Numbered from the stretch's first letter, positions 1 through 7,575 are shown. The stretch is 28,319 bases of DNA from BRH-c25 sp041690515 (GCA_041690515.1 JAWLHF010000038.1:1-28319), one strand, 5' to 3'. The notes: a model not told the origin generated them from the sequence alone. Numbers and translations: made by a program.

Positions 1-54
1 ATGGGCAGCCATAACCTGCAAGGCTTTGGCAAGCTCAGTGCAGTCACAGTGTAG
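1..54 (+). CDS. 3' end of an upstream gene, function not identifiable
   Basis: An open frame enters from the left edge and ends at TAG 52-54, giving 17 residues (MGSHNLQGFGKLSAVTV). Its stop overlaps the AGGAGGTG ribosome binding site of the selenoprotein gene starting at 66, so the two are almost certainly in one operon and translationally close. In known reductase operons the gene before a protein-B selenoprotein subunit is often its partner, the proprotein of the GrdE/GrdG/GrdI type. That identity is inference from position only, because too little sequence is visible. Confidence 0.6.
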   Translation: MGSHNLQGFGKLSAVTV

Positions 55-65
55 GAGGTGAGAAT

Positions 66-1343
66 ATGAAAAGAATAGTTTATTATACCAACCAGTTCTT
101 CGGACAAGTAGGTGGAGAAGACAAGGCGGGAATGGAGCCTGTCATAATGGAGGGGGCAATTGGAGCGGCAAACTTGTTTAAGGCTGCCGTAACCGATGCC
201 GAGATAGCAGCTACAGTGATATGCGGTGACAACTACTATGCCGAGAACATTGAAAAATCCAGAGAATATATCGTTGAAGAAGTGAAAAAGTACAACCCAG
301 ACATTTTTATTGCCGGTCCAGCATTTAATGCAGGCAGGTTCGGCATTGCCTGCGGAGATATATGCAAGGCCATAAGTGAGCAGCTTGGTATTCCTGTAAT
401 CACAGGACTGTATGTGGAAAATCCCGCAGTCCTTATCTATAGAGGAGATATATTGATAGTTGAGACAGGGAAATCTGCGGCAGATATGCGAAAAGCAGTT
501 CCCAAAATGGTGAAATTGGTTCAGAAGCTTCTGACCGGTGAAAAAATAGGACTGCCGGAGGAAGAAGGCTATATACCCAGAGGAATCAGGACAAATGTCT
601 TTAAGGATAAAACAGGGGCGGAACGGGCATTGGACACTTTGGTGGCAAAGCTAAAGGGCCAGCCATACAAAACAGAAGTGCCAATACCTGAGTATGAAGC
701 AATAGTTCCTGCACCGGGAATAAAGGAGCTTGGAAAGGCAAAGATCGCAATAGTAACAACCGGCGGGATAGTACCCATGGGAAACCCGGACCACCTACCG
801 GCAGCTACAGCCAAGTTTTATAAAAAGTATGACATATCAGGCCAGTCTGCTTTGCTTGAAGGGAAGTATGAATCTGTTCATGCAGGCTTTGACCCGGTAT
901 ATGCAAATCAAGACCCAAACAGGGTGGTACCCTTGGATGTATTAAAAGAGCTTGAAAAAGGAGGTGAAATAGGAGAAGTCTACCACTACTTGGTTACGAC
1001 AACTGGTAATTCGACTTCTGTAGCGGATGCTACCAGAATGGGGAAGGAGATTGCAGAGGAACTCCTGGCAGATGGGGTTAGCGGTGTAATACTGACCAGT
1101 ACATGAGGTACCTGTACTCGTTGCGGTGCAACGATTGTAAAAGAGCTTGAAAGTGCAGGGATACCGGCATCTCACATATGTACTGTAACAACAATATCAA
1201 AAACAGTAGGAGCTGTAAGAGTGGTAGGAGCGGTTGCAATTCCCCATCCAGTAGGCAATCCGGCTTTACCTCAGGATAAGGAGCATGAGCTTCGAAGAAA
1301 CCTGGTTAGAGAATCCTTGAAGTTATTAACAACAGATTATTAA
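66..1343 (+). CDS. Selenocysteine-containing protein B subunit, glycine/sarcosine/betaine reductase family (GrdB/GrdF/GrdH-like)
   Basis: The full product is 425 residues if UGA 1104-1106 is read as selenocysteine (residue 347); read as a stop it would be only 346. The frame stays open to TAA 1341-1343 and the downstream protein is conserved in style: STU-GTCTRCGAT, then SHICTVTTIS and IPHPVGNPALP. The motif U-x-x-C-x-x-C and the upstream FIAGPAFNAGR (residues 81-91) and GLYVENP are typical of the family. In the known enzymes protein B binds the substrate, cleaves its C-N bond with selenium and passes a carboxymethyl group to protein A, and protein C releases acetyl phosphate. The start has AGGAGGTG 7 nt upstream. 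Neighbours are an antiporter and opine- and alanine-dehydrogenase homologues, not the usual grdA/C/D, so the substrate is uncertain: glycine, sarcosine, betaine or another N-substituted glycine. Confidence 0.93.
1104..1140 (+). promoter_or_regulatory. UGA selenocysteine codon with bacterial SECIS hairpin
   Basis: The UGA at 1104-1106 is followed by a perfect 6-bp stem, CGTTGC (1119-1124) and GCAACG (1128-1133), closed by the loop GGT (1125-1127). The loop starts 18 nt after the UGA, within the distance used by bacterial SECIS elements that recruit SelB, and a G/U-containing apical loop is the expected feature. The hairpin lies inside the coding sequence, as in all bacterial selenoprotein genes. 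Confidence 0.88.
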
Positions 1344-1367
1344 TCATGTAAGGGAGGTAAATGTTTA

Positions 1368-2780
1368 ATGGAACAGGCAGTAAATTATGGCATATTGTCA
1401 CTTTTTCCCGCACTTATCGCGCTAGTTCTTGCATTTGTAACAAGAGAAGCAATCTTCTCACTACTTATCGGTGTATTGGTAGGGGTCCTCATTACAGGAC
1501 AAAATGTACTTTTCGGTTTTACAGGAATGCTGCAGAGCGCTTTAGGTAATGCAGACTTCATATGGGTAATCAGTATAGAAGTATTTGTAGGTATAATGAT
1601 TGCGTTTTTCCAAAAATCCGGTGCTATACAGTCCTTCACCAGGATTCTTGCCAGAAGGACTATTACAGCTAAAGGAGCACAGATAATAGCATGGCTCCTG
1701 GGGATATTCATATTCTTCAGCGATTACTTTAGTCCTCTCTATGTAGGTACTGTAATGAGAAGCATCACAGATAAGGCAAGAGTCTCAAGAGAGAAGCTCG
1801 CTTACATATGTGACTCGACTTCAGCACCTGTATGTACAATTATCCCCTTCTCTTCATGGGGAGTCTACATGGCTGGACTTCTTGTTGGTATAGGCGCTTT
1901 TGTGGATAAGAATATTGCTACTGAAGCAGTAATCAAGATGGTACCCTTTAATTTCTACGGAATCCTTTCTGTTGTAATGGTGGGACTTATAGCACTTAAG
2001 ATAGTTCCTGATTTTGGTCCTATGAAGGCAGCAGAGAAGAGAACTCTTGAGACCGGAAAAGTTATAAATGACAATGCAAAGCCTTTGCTTGGCAAGGAGC
2101 TTACAGATATACAGCCAAAGGAAGGCATTAAACCAAGCCTTTTCATTAATTTCCTTGCGCCGGCTTTGATAATAATTGCAACAACACTTGGAACGTATGT
2201 TTTCACAGGGTCTGCCAAGACTCTCGAAGGCTTTGTGCTTGCAGTCGCATTCCAATTCGTAGCAATGCTCATTCAGAAGATGGGTACAGTAGTTGAGCTT
2301 ATGGAAACTGCAATAAATGGTATCAAGGGTGTTATGTCAGCGGTAATGATACTTGCGCTTGCATATTGCCTTAATGCCATAAGCAAACAGCTTGGAACAG
2401 CAAATTATGTTATAAGCATGACTGAGAGCTGGATGACACCGGCATTGCTGCTGGTATTCACATTCCTTATATGTGCCTTCATATCCTTCTTTACAGGTAC
2501 ATCCTGGGGAACCTATGCAATAATGACTCCAATAGCTGTACCACTGGCATTCCAGCTGACAGGCGGAGCAGCAGCAACACTTGTGTTTGCAACAATAGCT
2601 GCAGTTATGGGCGGCGGCTGCTTTGGAGACCATTGTTCACCACTTTCAGATACAAGCATATTGTCTTCATTGGGAGCCGGTTCAGACCATATAGACCATG
2701 TAAAAACACAGCTGCCTTATTCCCTTGCGGTTGCAGGTGTGGCATCAGTACTCTATCTTGTTATTGGTATAGCGTTGTAG
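1368..2780 (+). CDS. NhaC-family Na+/H+ antiporter-like membrane transporter
   Basis: This 470-residue protein is strongly hydrophobic, with about 11-12 membrane segments. It has the C-terminal family signature GGCFGDHCSPLSDTSILSS followed by DHIDHVKTQLPYSL, known from NhaC-type antiporters, including malate-lactate (MleN) and arginine-ornithine-like exchangers. The ATG at 1368 has GGGAGG at 1352-1357; an ATG at 1361 is in another frame. It lies 24 bp after the selenoprotein and before the opine-dehydrogenase homologue. A role in importing the reductase substrate, exporting an amine or amino acid product, or sodium/pH balance is inferred from position. Substrate cannot be read from the sequence. 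Confidence 0.88.
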   Translation: MEQAVNYGILSLFPALIALVLAFVTREAIFSLLIGVLVGVLITGQNVLFGFTGMLQSALGNADFIWVISIEVFVGIMIAFFQKSGAIQSFTRILARRTITAKGAQIIAWLLGIFIFFSDYFSPLYVGTVMRSITDKARVSREKLAYICDSTSAPVCTIIPFSSWGVYMAGLLVGIGAFVDKNIATEAVIKMVPFNFYGILSVVMVGLIALKIVPDFGPMKAAEKRTLETGKVINDNAKPLLGKELTDIQPKEGIKPSLFINFLAPALIIIATTLGTYVFTGSAKTLEGFVLAVAFQFVAMLIQKMGTVVELMETAINGIKGVMSAVMILALAYCLNAISKQLGTANYVISMTESWMTPALLLVFTFLICAFISFFTGTSWGTYAIMTPIAVPLAFQLTGGAAATLVFATIAAVMGGGCFGDHCSPLSDTSILSSLGAGSDHIDHVKTQLPYSLAVAGVASVLYLVIGIAL

Positions 2781-2799
2781 AATTAAAATACAATAATTC

Positions 2800-2833
2800 G
2801 GGTTCATTCCGGTAAAGATGCCGGAATGAACCT
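2800..2833 (+). other. Strong intercistronic hairpin without a U-tract
   Basis: GGTTCATTCCGG (2801-2812) pairs perfectly with CCGGAATGAACC (2821-2832) around the loop TAAAGATG. No T-run follows, so it is a poor terminator. It sits between the antiporter stop and the AAGGAGG of the next gene. A role as an mRNA-processing or stability element setting different expression levels within the operon is an inference. Confidence 0.7.
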
Positions 2834-2856
2834 GAAACTTTAAGGAGGTTATTATT

Positions 2857-3936
2857 GTGAGAATTGCTGTATTAGGTTCAGGAAACGGAGGCTGTGCTGT
2901 AGCCTTTGAATGTGCAAAGGCAGGTTATGAGGTATCCATGTTTGATTTTGAGAGCTTTCCGGAGAATATAAATGCAATAAGGGAAAATGGTGGTATCTAC
3001 TCGGAAGGTCAGCTTCATGGCTTCCAGAAGGTATTCTATGCAGGCTTTAATATTGAGGAGGCAATCAAGGATGCGGCCCTTATATTTGTAGTAGGTCCGG
3101 CTTACAGTACAAAACCCTTTGGGGGGGCATGCAAGCCTTATCTGAAGAAAGGGCAGGTGGTAGTAGTATGTCCGGGTTCATGTGCAGGCAGTCTTGTGTT
3201 TAAGAATGCTCTGGGTGCAGCTGTGGAGGATGAGGACTATATAGTAGCGGAAACCTCCACATTACCGTATGCGGTAAGGCTGATGGAGCCGGGGAGAATA
3301 CATGTCTATCTCAGACTTAAAGATGGTGTTCTGCTGTCGGCGCTGCCTTCAAAGCATACATCTAAGGTCAAGGATATGATTTCATCAATATACTCTTATA
3401 TGATACCAGCAAGAAATGTGCTTCAGACATCATTACAGAATGCAAATCCCATAATACATCCTTCAGTGACATTATTAAATGCAGGGCTTATAGAGAGAAC
3501 AAAAGGTGACTTTTATTTTTATGAGGATGGTGTAACTGAGGGAACAGGCAGGCTTATAGAGGCATTGGACATGGAAAGGATTGCTATAGGTAAGGCTTTT
3601 GGTTTTGATATCATTCCGGATCCTGAACTGGGAATGAGACAGGGGTATATGCAGGAGGCTACTTATCACAAGGGATACTCAGAGGCAGAGGGCTTTAAAG
3701 GGATACGTGCCCAGAGCAGTCTTGATTATAGATATATAAATGAGGATGTGGGGTATGGCCTTGTATTTATGGCAGAACTGGGAAGACAGCTTGGTGTTCC
3801 GACTCCTGTGGCAGATTCGGTGATAAGCATAGCATCTGTAGTTATGAGAAGGGATTACAGAGCTGAGAAGGCAAGAACAATGGAAAGCCTGGGCCTTGGA
3901 GGCTATACCCTGGATGAATTGAAGAACTTATTGTAG
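2857..3936 (+). CDS. Octopine/nopaline dehydrogenase-family protein (opine dehydrogenase-like)
   Basis: The 359-residue protein has an N-terminal Rossmann domain with GSGNGG at residues 7-12 and a C-terminal helical domain of the octopine dehydrogenase type. The family signature NANPIIHPSVTLLNAG is intact, with His201 at the position of the catalytic histidine, followed by FYFYEDGVTEG and LIEALDMERIAI. Characterised relatives reversibly condense a 2-oxo acid, usually pyruvate, with an amino acid amino group using NAD(P)H, giving opines such as octopine, nopaline, alanopine or strombine. The start is GTG 2857 with AAGGAGG 8 nt upstream. It follows the antiporter and is 35 bp from the alanine-dehydrogenase homologue. 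The actual 2-oxo acid and amino acid partners are unknown. Confidence 0.87.
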   Translation: MRIAVLGSGNGGCAVAFECAKAGYEVSMFDFESFPENINAIRENGGIYSEGQLHGFQKVFYAGFNIEEAIKDAALIFVVGPAYSTKPFGGACKPYLKKGQVVVVCPGSCAGSLVFKNALGAAVEDEDYIVAETSTLPYAVRLMEPGRIHVYLRLKDGVLLSALPSKHTSKVKDMISSIYSYMIPARNVLQTSLQNANPIIHPSVTLLNAGLIERTKGDFYFYEDGVTEGTGRLIEALDMERIAIGKAFGFDIIPDPELGMRQGYMQEATYHKGYSEAEGFKGIRAQSSLDYRYINEDVGYGLVFMAELGRQLGVPTPVADSVISIASVVMRRDYRAEKARTMESLGLGGYTLDELKNLL

Positions 3937-3971
3937 CTTATATTACAGAAATTATACGGAGGTATAAAAAG

Positions 3972-5090
3972 ATGATAGTTGGAACACCCAAGGAAATCAA
4001 AAATAACGAGTATAGAGTTGCAATAACACCAAACGGTGTCAGGGAGTTTGTAAAGCGCGGACATACTGTTCTTGTAGAGAATAATGCGGGGGTTGGAAGC
4101 GGTTTTGAGGATGTTGACTATATGGCTGCGGGTGCAAGGATTGTTGACAGAGACTGCTTATATAAAGAGGCTGAAATGATATACAAGGTAAAGGAGTTTC
4201 TTCCGGAGGAATTCAAGTATCTGAGGGAGGGCCTTATAATAATGACCTATATACATTCCAATGCATTCAGAGAGCAGACCGATGCATTTATAGAGAAGAA
4301 AGTCATTGGAGTCTCATATGAAGATATAGAAGATGCGCAGGGAGGTTTTCCTCTATTGAAGCCTATGAGCGAAATTGCTGGTAAGGGCGGCTTCCTTATG
4401 GCATGCCAATATTGTCAGAGGCTTTATAATGGAAGTGGACTCATGCTTGGAAGGGTGCATGGGGTCAGGACTCCGGAAATAACAATAATAGGCGCAGGAA
4501 ATGCCGGCATTGGAGTAGCTGAGATGGCTGCGGGACTTGGAAACAAAGTTGCCATCCTTGATATCAGCTTGGAGAATCTTGAAAAAGCAAAGCAATGCCT
4601 GCCTTCTAATGTTGAGCTTTTGTACTCAGACGAAAAGAACCTTATTGAGTGCTTGAAACGGACCGATGTTCTGTTCAACTGCATACTCTGGCCAAAGTGG
4701 AGAAAGGATAATATGGTTACAAGGGATATGCTGAAGCTTATGAAAAAAGGCTCGCTTATAGTGGACGTTTCCTGTGACGAGGGAGGAGCAATCGAAACCT
4801 GCAGGTCAACAACCCACGATAATCCAACCTATGTGGAAGAGGGAATAGTTCATTATTGTGTTGACAACATACCTGCAGCATTTCCACAGACATCTACAGT
4901 TTCACTCTGCAATGCCACCCTTCCTTATGCATTGAAAATTGCGGACAAAGGTTGTGAAGCTGCAATGAAAGAGGATAAATATCTGAGAAAAGGCCTTTCC
5001 TTTTATATGGGACAGCTGACCCTGGAGGAAACCGGCAGGAAACAGAACAGACCGTACAAATCCCCGGAGGAAGTACTGGGGATAATATAA
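3972..5090 (+). CDS. Alanine dehydrogenase-family protein (divergent Ald homologue)
   Basis: The 372-residue protein matches the length and layout of alanine dehydrogenase. The start MIVGTPKEIKNNEYRVAITP carries substrate-binding Arg15; Lys74 (in YKVKE) and His95 (in TYIH) match the active-site positions, and VDVSCDEGG carries the catalytic-type aspartate. The NAD-binding site is GAGNAGIG, followed by ILDIS, whose Asp favours NAD over NADP. In the family the reaction is alanine + NAD+ to pyruvate + ammonia + NADH. It differs from typical Ald between the two domains (GFLMACQYCQRLYNGSG and LGRVHGV where Ald has a VPGV motif), so another small amino acid or imine substrate is possible. ACGGAGG lies 9 nt before the ATG. 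It is the last gene of the run. Confidence 0.85.
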   Translation: MIVGTPKEIKNNEYRVAITPNGVREFVKRGHTVLVENNAGVGSGFEDVDYMAAGARIVDRDCLYKEAEMIYKVKEFLPEEFKYLREGLIIMTYIHSNAFREQTDAFIEKKVIGVSYEDIEDAQGGFPLLKPMSEIAGKGGFLMACQYCQRLYNGSGLMLGRVHGVRTPEITIIGAGNAGIGVAEMAAGLGNKVAILDISLENLEKAKQCLPSNVELLYSDEKNLIECLKRTDVLFNCILWPKWRKDNMVTRDMLKLMKKGSLIVDVSCDEGGAIETCRSTTHDNPTYVEEGIVHYCVDNIPAAFPQTSTVSLCNATLPYALKIADKGCEAAMKEDKYLRKGLSFYMGQLTLEETGRKQNRPYKSPEEVLGII

Positions 5091-5093
5091 CGG

Positions 5094-5276
5094 CTATTGG
5101 AGATTTCTCTTGGTTCTCTTGGGCATAGGCAGCAGCAGCTCTGCAAGTAAAAAGCCTGCTATTATTGGAAGTGTGATATAAAACCAAACCTCGGATTTTT
5201 TCATGAGCTTGAGGATCAAGGCCTCGGCCAGTAGTACACCGCCCCATATCAGGGAGTTTCTTGTTGTTCTATCCAT
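5094..5276 (-). CDS. Small two-helix membrane protein, function unknown
   Basis: The 60-residue ORF is convergent with the preceding gene, leaving only 3 bp between the stops. It has a perfect ribosome binding site on the minus strand, ATAGGAGG about 7 nt before the ATG, and a TTATAAT box further upstream at about 5310. The product has two hydrophobic stretches (residues about 8-24 and 31-49) and a basic tail ending KRTKRNLQ, consistent with a small integral membrane protein with a cytoplasmic C-terminus. No family was recognised. The good RBS argues that it is real. Confidence 0.6.
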   Translation of the reverse strand: MDRTTRNSLIWGGVLLAEALILKLMKKSEVWFYITLPIIAGFLLAELLLPMPKRTKRNLQ

Positions 5277-5572
5277 ATGAATAACCTCCTATAGGTATTG
5301 ACAATTTAATTATAACAAAAAATCAGACAAAATATAGTACGTTTTCTTTTGATTCACAAACTGAAGTTGTCGAAAACAAAGAGAAAAGACAGTACACTGT
5401 GCATACAACAAGGTTCCCGAGACCAAACAGCAATCTTTGATCGCGTTGTTGTGTGGGGTTCTTATTATTTGAATTAAGCAGCCGATATATGCGGTTTTCG
5501 GCTATTTTGCCGTATTATAGGGGAAAGCTGAGGGTAAACTATTGGAGAATGCAAAATACAGGAGTGGTGAAT
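5277..5572. other. Intergenic region between divergent genes, weak hairpins only
   Basis: This gap separates the small minus-strand gene from the lipoprotein gene. It holds the RBS and TATAAT-like box of the former. On the plus strand there is a short stem AGCCGA/TCGGCT near 5482-5507, and ACAGCAA/TTGTTGT near 5427-5453. No clear -35/-10 pair, RNA family or terminator was seen. Confidence 0.4.
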
Positions 5573-6271
5573 ATGATAAGGACTCCAAGGGTTTTGAAAT
5601 ATACAGGAGCAATTTTGTGTATAATGGTTTTGTTCACATGCCTGATCAGCTGTACCCCAAGGGAACATGAAACGCCTGTTGAAGATCCTGAACAGCAGGA
5701 AACTCCAACGCCAGGGGATACTCCTTCTACTGCACCGCCTCCCTCCGCCGAGGCTGAATCACTGTTGGAATTTTATCCTTTGAAGGAAGGCAATATGTGG
5801 GAATATGAAGGAGAAGGAATGGAATATGCTTCTGCAATACAGAAGGTGGTATTCAGCTCCGGCAACAGGCACCAGGTCACGGTGGACAACGGAGGTACCG
5901 TGATGGCCAGTGTATTGGAGGCAGGTGAGGACAGTATTGTAAATACTTTTATGTCGGGGGAGATTTACGACAACGAGAACCTGCTGGAGAAGCCGAGCAA
6001 TGTGAACATCATATTGCTTCAGACTCCGCTGGAGAAGGGAAACTTCTGGATAAGCGAGGAGAACCACTATGAGATCATTGATACGGCAGCCGAGGTTGTT
6101 GTTCCGGCAGGTGAATTCAGTGATTGCATAGCAGTCAGAGAGACTTTCAAGGATCAGACCTCAAATATGATTTACTACTATAAAAAAGGAATAGGTATGG
6201 TTCAATCGGAGTTCAGAACCAACGCCGGTGATATGATTTCATCAAAGCTGAAAAGATACGAGTTGAAATAA
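5573..6271 (+). CDS. Predicted lipoprotein, function unknown
   Basis: The 232-residue product begins with a lipoprotein signal peptide: basic start, hydrophobic core and lipobox LISC with Cys27 as the modified residue. A Pro/Thr/Glu-rich linker follows (residues about 30-58), then a globular domain starting FYPLKEGNMWEYEG, with VVPAGEFSDCIAV and YYYKKGIGMVQ. The phrases about a parameter 'W-Y' start and 'PAG-F-DC-V' recur in secreted beta-rich domains of unknown function in Firmicutes. The ATG at 5573 is chosen because the in-frame codons before it are not signal-like. Expected location is the outer face of the membrane. It ends at the hairpin shared with the convergent exporter gene. Confidence 0.8.
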   Translation: MIRTPRVLKYTGAILCIMVLFTCLISCTPREHETPVEDPEQQETPTPGDTPSTAPPPSAEAESLLEFYPLKEGNMWEYEGEGMEYASAIQKVVFSSGNRHQVTVDNGGTVMASVLEAGEDSIVNTFMSGEIYDNENLLEKPSNVNIILLQTPLEKGNFWISEENHYEIIDTAAEVVVPAGEFSDCIAVRETFKDQTSNMIYYYKKGIGMVQSEFRTNAGDMISSKLKRYELK

Positions 6272-6274
6272 AGT

Positions 6275-6310
6275 AAAAAGATTCCTTACATAGAGGAATC
6301 TTTTTCTTTT
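6275..6310. terminator. Bidirectional terminator shared by two convergent genes
   Basis: AAAAGATTCCT and AGGAATCTTTT form an 11-bp stem with loop TACATAG, flanked by A-rich and T-rich tracts so it can act in both directions. The minus-strand exporter's stop codon (6286-6288) lies inside the loop, so its last codons form one arm. Confidence 0.85.
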
Positions 6311-7248
6311 ATTATTTGCAGGGGCGCGCATTGCCCGTCCGCTTCCTGAGGTTTGATATTGGCTTTGGTTTTCGAAAGCTGTACAAGCAATACTCCGGCA
6401 AGAATTATAACAGTAGAAAATAAAATAGTTATTGTAAAAGGTTCACCAAGTATCAATGCGCCCAGCAAAAATGCCACCGGTGGATTGATGTAAGCATAAG
6501 TGCCGGCTTTTGCCGCAGGCCATTTTTGCAACACATAGATATATGAGGAATAACCTATCAAGGATCCGAAGATAATCAAGTATAGAAGAGCACCAACTCC
6601 TTTAATCGAAAAGCTTACCCTGGATATCTCTCCCAAGGATATGCCCACTAATGTCAAGCCAATACCTCCGGCTAACATCTGTACACCTATATTGGCAACA
6701 ACAGAGCCTGTAGGAGTAAAGCCCTTTGAATATACTGAGCCGACGGCCCATAAGAATGAACCCAGCAGTATTACTGCAGTGTACCCAGCGGCTGTACTGC
6801 CTTCCCCCGAACCTGAAAGCACCAGTAATGCAACTCCGGAAAAACCTATGATTAGACCGATCCATCCTTTGAAATCTATTTTCGGCCTTCCTGGTATGAA
6901 AAGCTCAATCAATGCCATAAACAAAGGTGAGGTCGCCACCAGCAGGGATGCAACTCCTGAGTGGACCCACTGCTCTGCCCATACAATTATGCCGTTGCCT
7001 CCTAAAAGCAGAAACAGGCCTACAATTGACTGATCCCTGATGCTTTTTATATCCCTTGGAAACTCCATACCCCTAATACGGGCATAAAGCAGCATGAGCC
7101 CGCCCGCTATAAGAAATCTCACTCCGGCAAAAAGCTCAGGAGGGAATGCGCTTACCCCTATCCTTATTGCGAGATATGTTGAGCCCCATATTATACAGAC
7201 TGCTGCATATGCGGCTATGACTTTTGACTCTTCATTCTTAAAAAGCAT
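6286..7248 (-). CDS. EamA-family (DMT superfamily) transporter
   Basis: The 320-residue protein has about ten hydrophobic helices in two EamA repeats. The first repeat starts AAYAAVCIIWGSTYLAIRIG and the second AAGYTAVILLGSFLWAVGSVY. Family members export metabolites or amino acids across the cytoplasmic membrane; the substrate is unknown. The start is ATG 7246-7248, preceded by GGAGGAG at 5 nt; an upstream in-frame ATG at 7323 lies ahead of the predicted transcription start (about 7305) and adds a polar, non-membrane leader. The last residues (about QEADGQCAPLQ) are encoded across a GC-rich dispersed repeat (6321-6342), so the tail is probably acquired. Confidence 0.9.
   Translation of the reverse strand: MLFKNEESKVIAAYAAVCIIWGSTYLAIRIGVSAFPPELFAGVRFLIAGGLMLLYARIRGMEFPRDIKSIRDQSIVGLFLLLGGNGIIVWAEQWVHSGVASLLVATSPLFMALIELFIPGRPKIDFKGWIGLIIGFSGVALLVLSGSGEGSTAAGYTAVILLGSFLWAVGSVYSKGFTPTGSVVANIGVQMLAGGIGLTLVGISLGEISRVSFSIKGVGALLYLIIFGSLIGYSSYIYVLQKWPAAKAGTYAYINPPVAFLLGALILGEPFTITILFSTVIILAGVLLVQLSKTKANIKPQEADGQCAPLQIIKEKDSSM
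6321..6342 (+). repeat. GC-rich dispersed motif, copy A (within EamA gene end)
   Basis: The 20-nt core GGGCGCGCATTGCCCGTCCG here matches a minus-strand copy at 21022-21045 with two differences, and a degenerate copy at 25633-25650. It lies inside the 3' end of the exporter gene. Confidence 0.55.
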
Positions 7249-7311
7249 TTTAACTCCTCCAATATATGTTTTGGGGTTGGATATCGTCTGTGGAGATTGA
7301 TCGTTAGAATA

Positions 7312-7341
7312 ATTATAAGGCATGGAGCAGTCTATTGTAAA
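7312..7341 (-). promoter_or_regulatory. Sigma-A type promoter of the EamA gene
   Basis: Read on the minus strand, TTTACA (7341-7336) is followed after 18 nt by a perfect TATAAT (7317-7312). Transcription would start near 7305, leaving a leader of about 57 nt before the ATG. Confidence 0.65.
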
Positions 7342-7375
7342 TACAAACAGGAATGGGCTGCAGGAGAAAAATCCA

Positions 7376-7404
7376 TTGACACTTTTGCATATTGGAGATA
7401 TTAT
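7376..7404 (+). promoter_or_regulatory. Sigma-A type promoter of the thiT riboswitch transcript
   Basis: A perfect TTGACA (7376-7381), a 17-nt spacer and TATTAT (7399-7404) lie just ahead of the TPP aptamer, with a predicted start near 7411. Confidence 0.8.
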
Positions 7405-7428
7405 ATATTTGAACTGAATATGTATTGT

Positions 7429-7525
7429 CCGCTAGGGGAGCTTTAAGCTGAGATAGTGCGCTGCGATTTTTTTGCAGGTACTGACCCTTTGAACCTGTCT
7501 GGTTAATTCTAACGGAGGGAAGCGG
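7429..7525 (+). promoter_or_regulatory. TPP riboswitch (THI element)
   Basis: The aptamer hallmarks are in order: TAGGGGAGC, then CTGAGAT, then GACCCTTTGAACCTG, CTGGTTAATTCTAACG and GGAGGGAAGCGG. Closing stem P1 is CCGCT (7429-7433) with AGCGG (7521-7525). It binds thiamin pyrophosphate and, with the terminator starting 20 nt later, should switch off the thiamin uptake gene when TPP is plentiful. Confidence 0.95.
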
Positions 7526-7544
7526 TTGTGATTATGAATAATCT

Positions 7545-7575
7545 GACCGTAACTAATGTTTACGGTCTTTTTGTT
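7545..7575 (+). terminator. Riboswitch-controlled terminator
   Basis: GACCGTAA and TTACGGTC form an 8-bp stem with a 7-nt loop, followed by TTTTTGTTTT. It sits between the TPP aptamer and thiT, so control is probably by transcription attenuation. A second hairpin, TTTGGTT/AACCAAA (7620-7649), lies between this terminator and the ribosome binding site. Confidence 0.88.

Noticed and set aside
66..1106. Selenoprotein gene as a 346-residue protein ending at TGA 1106
   Set aside because: The same frame goes on with conserved family sequence to 1343 and a SECIS-like hairpin follows, so the TGA is selenocysteine.
7249..7323. Longer start for the EamA gene at 7323
   Set aside because: The extra 25 residues are polar, lie upstream of the predicted transcription start and lack a ribosome binding site; the ATG at 7248 has GGAGGAG.
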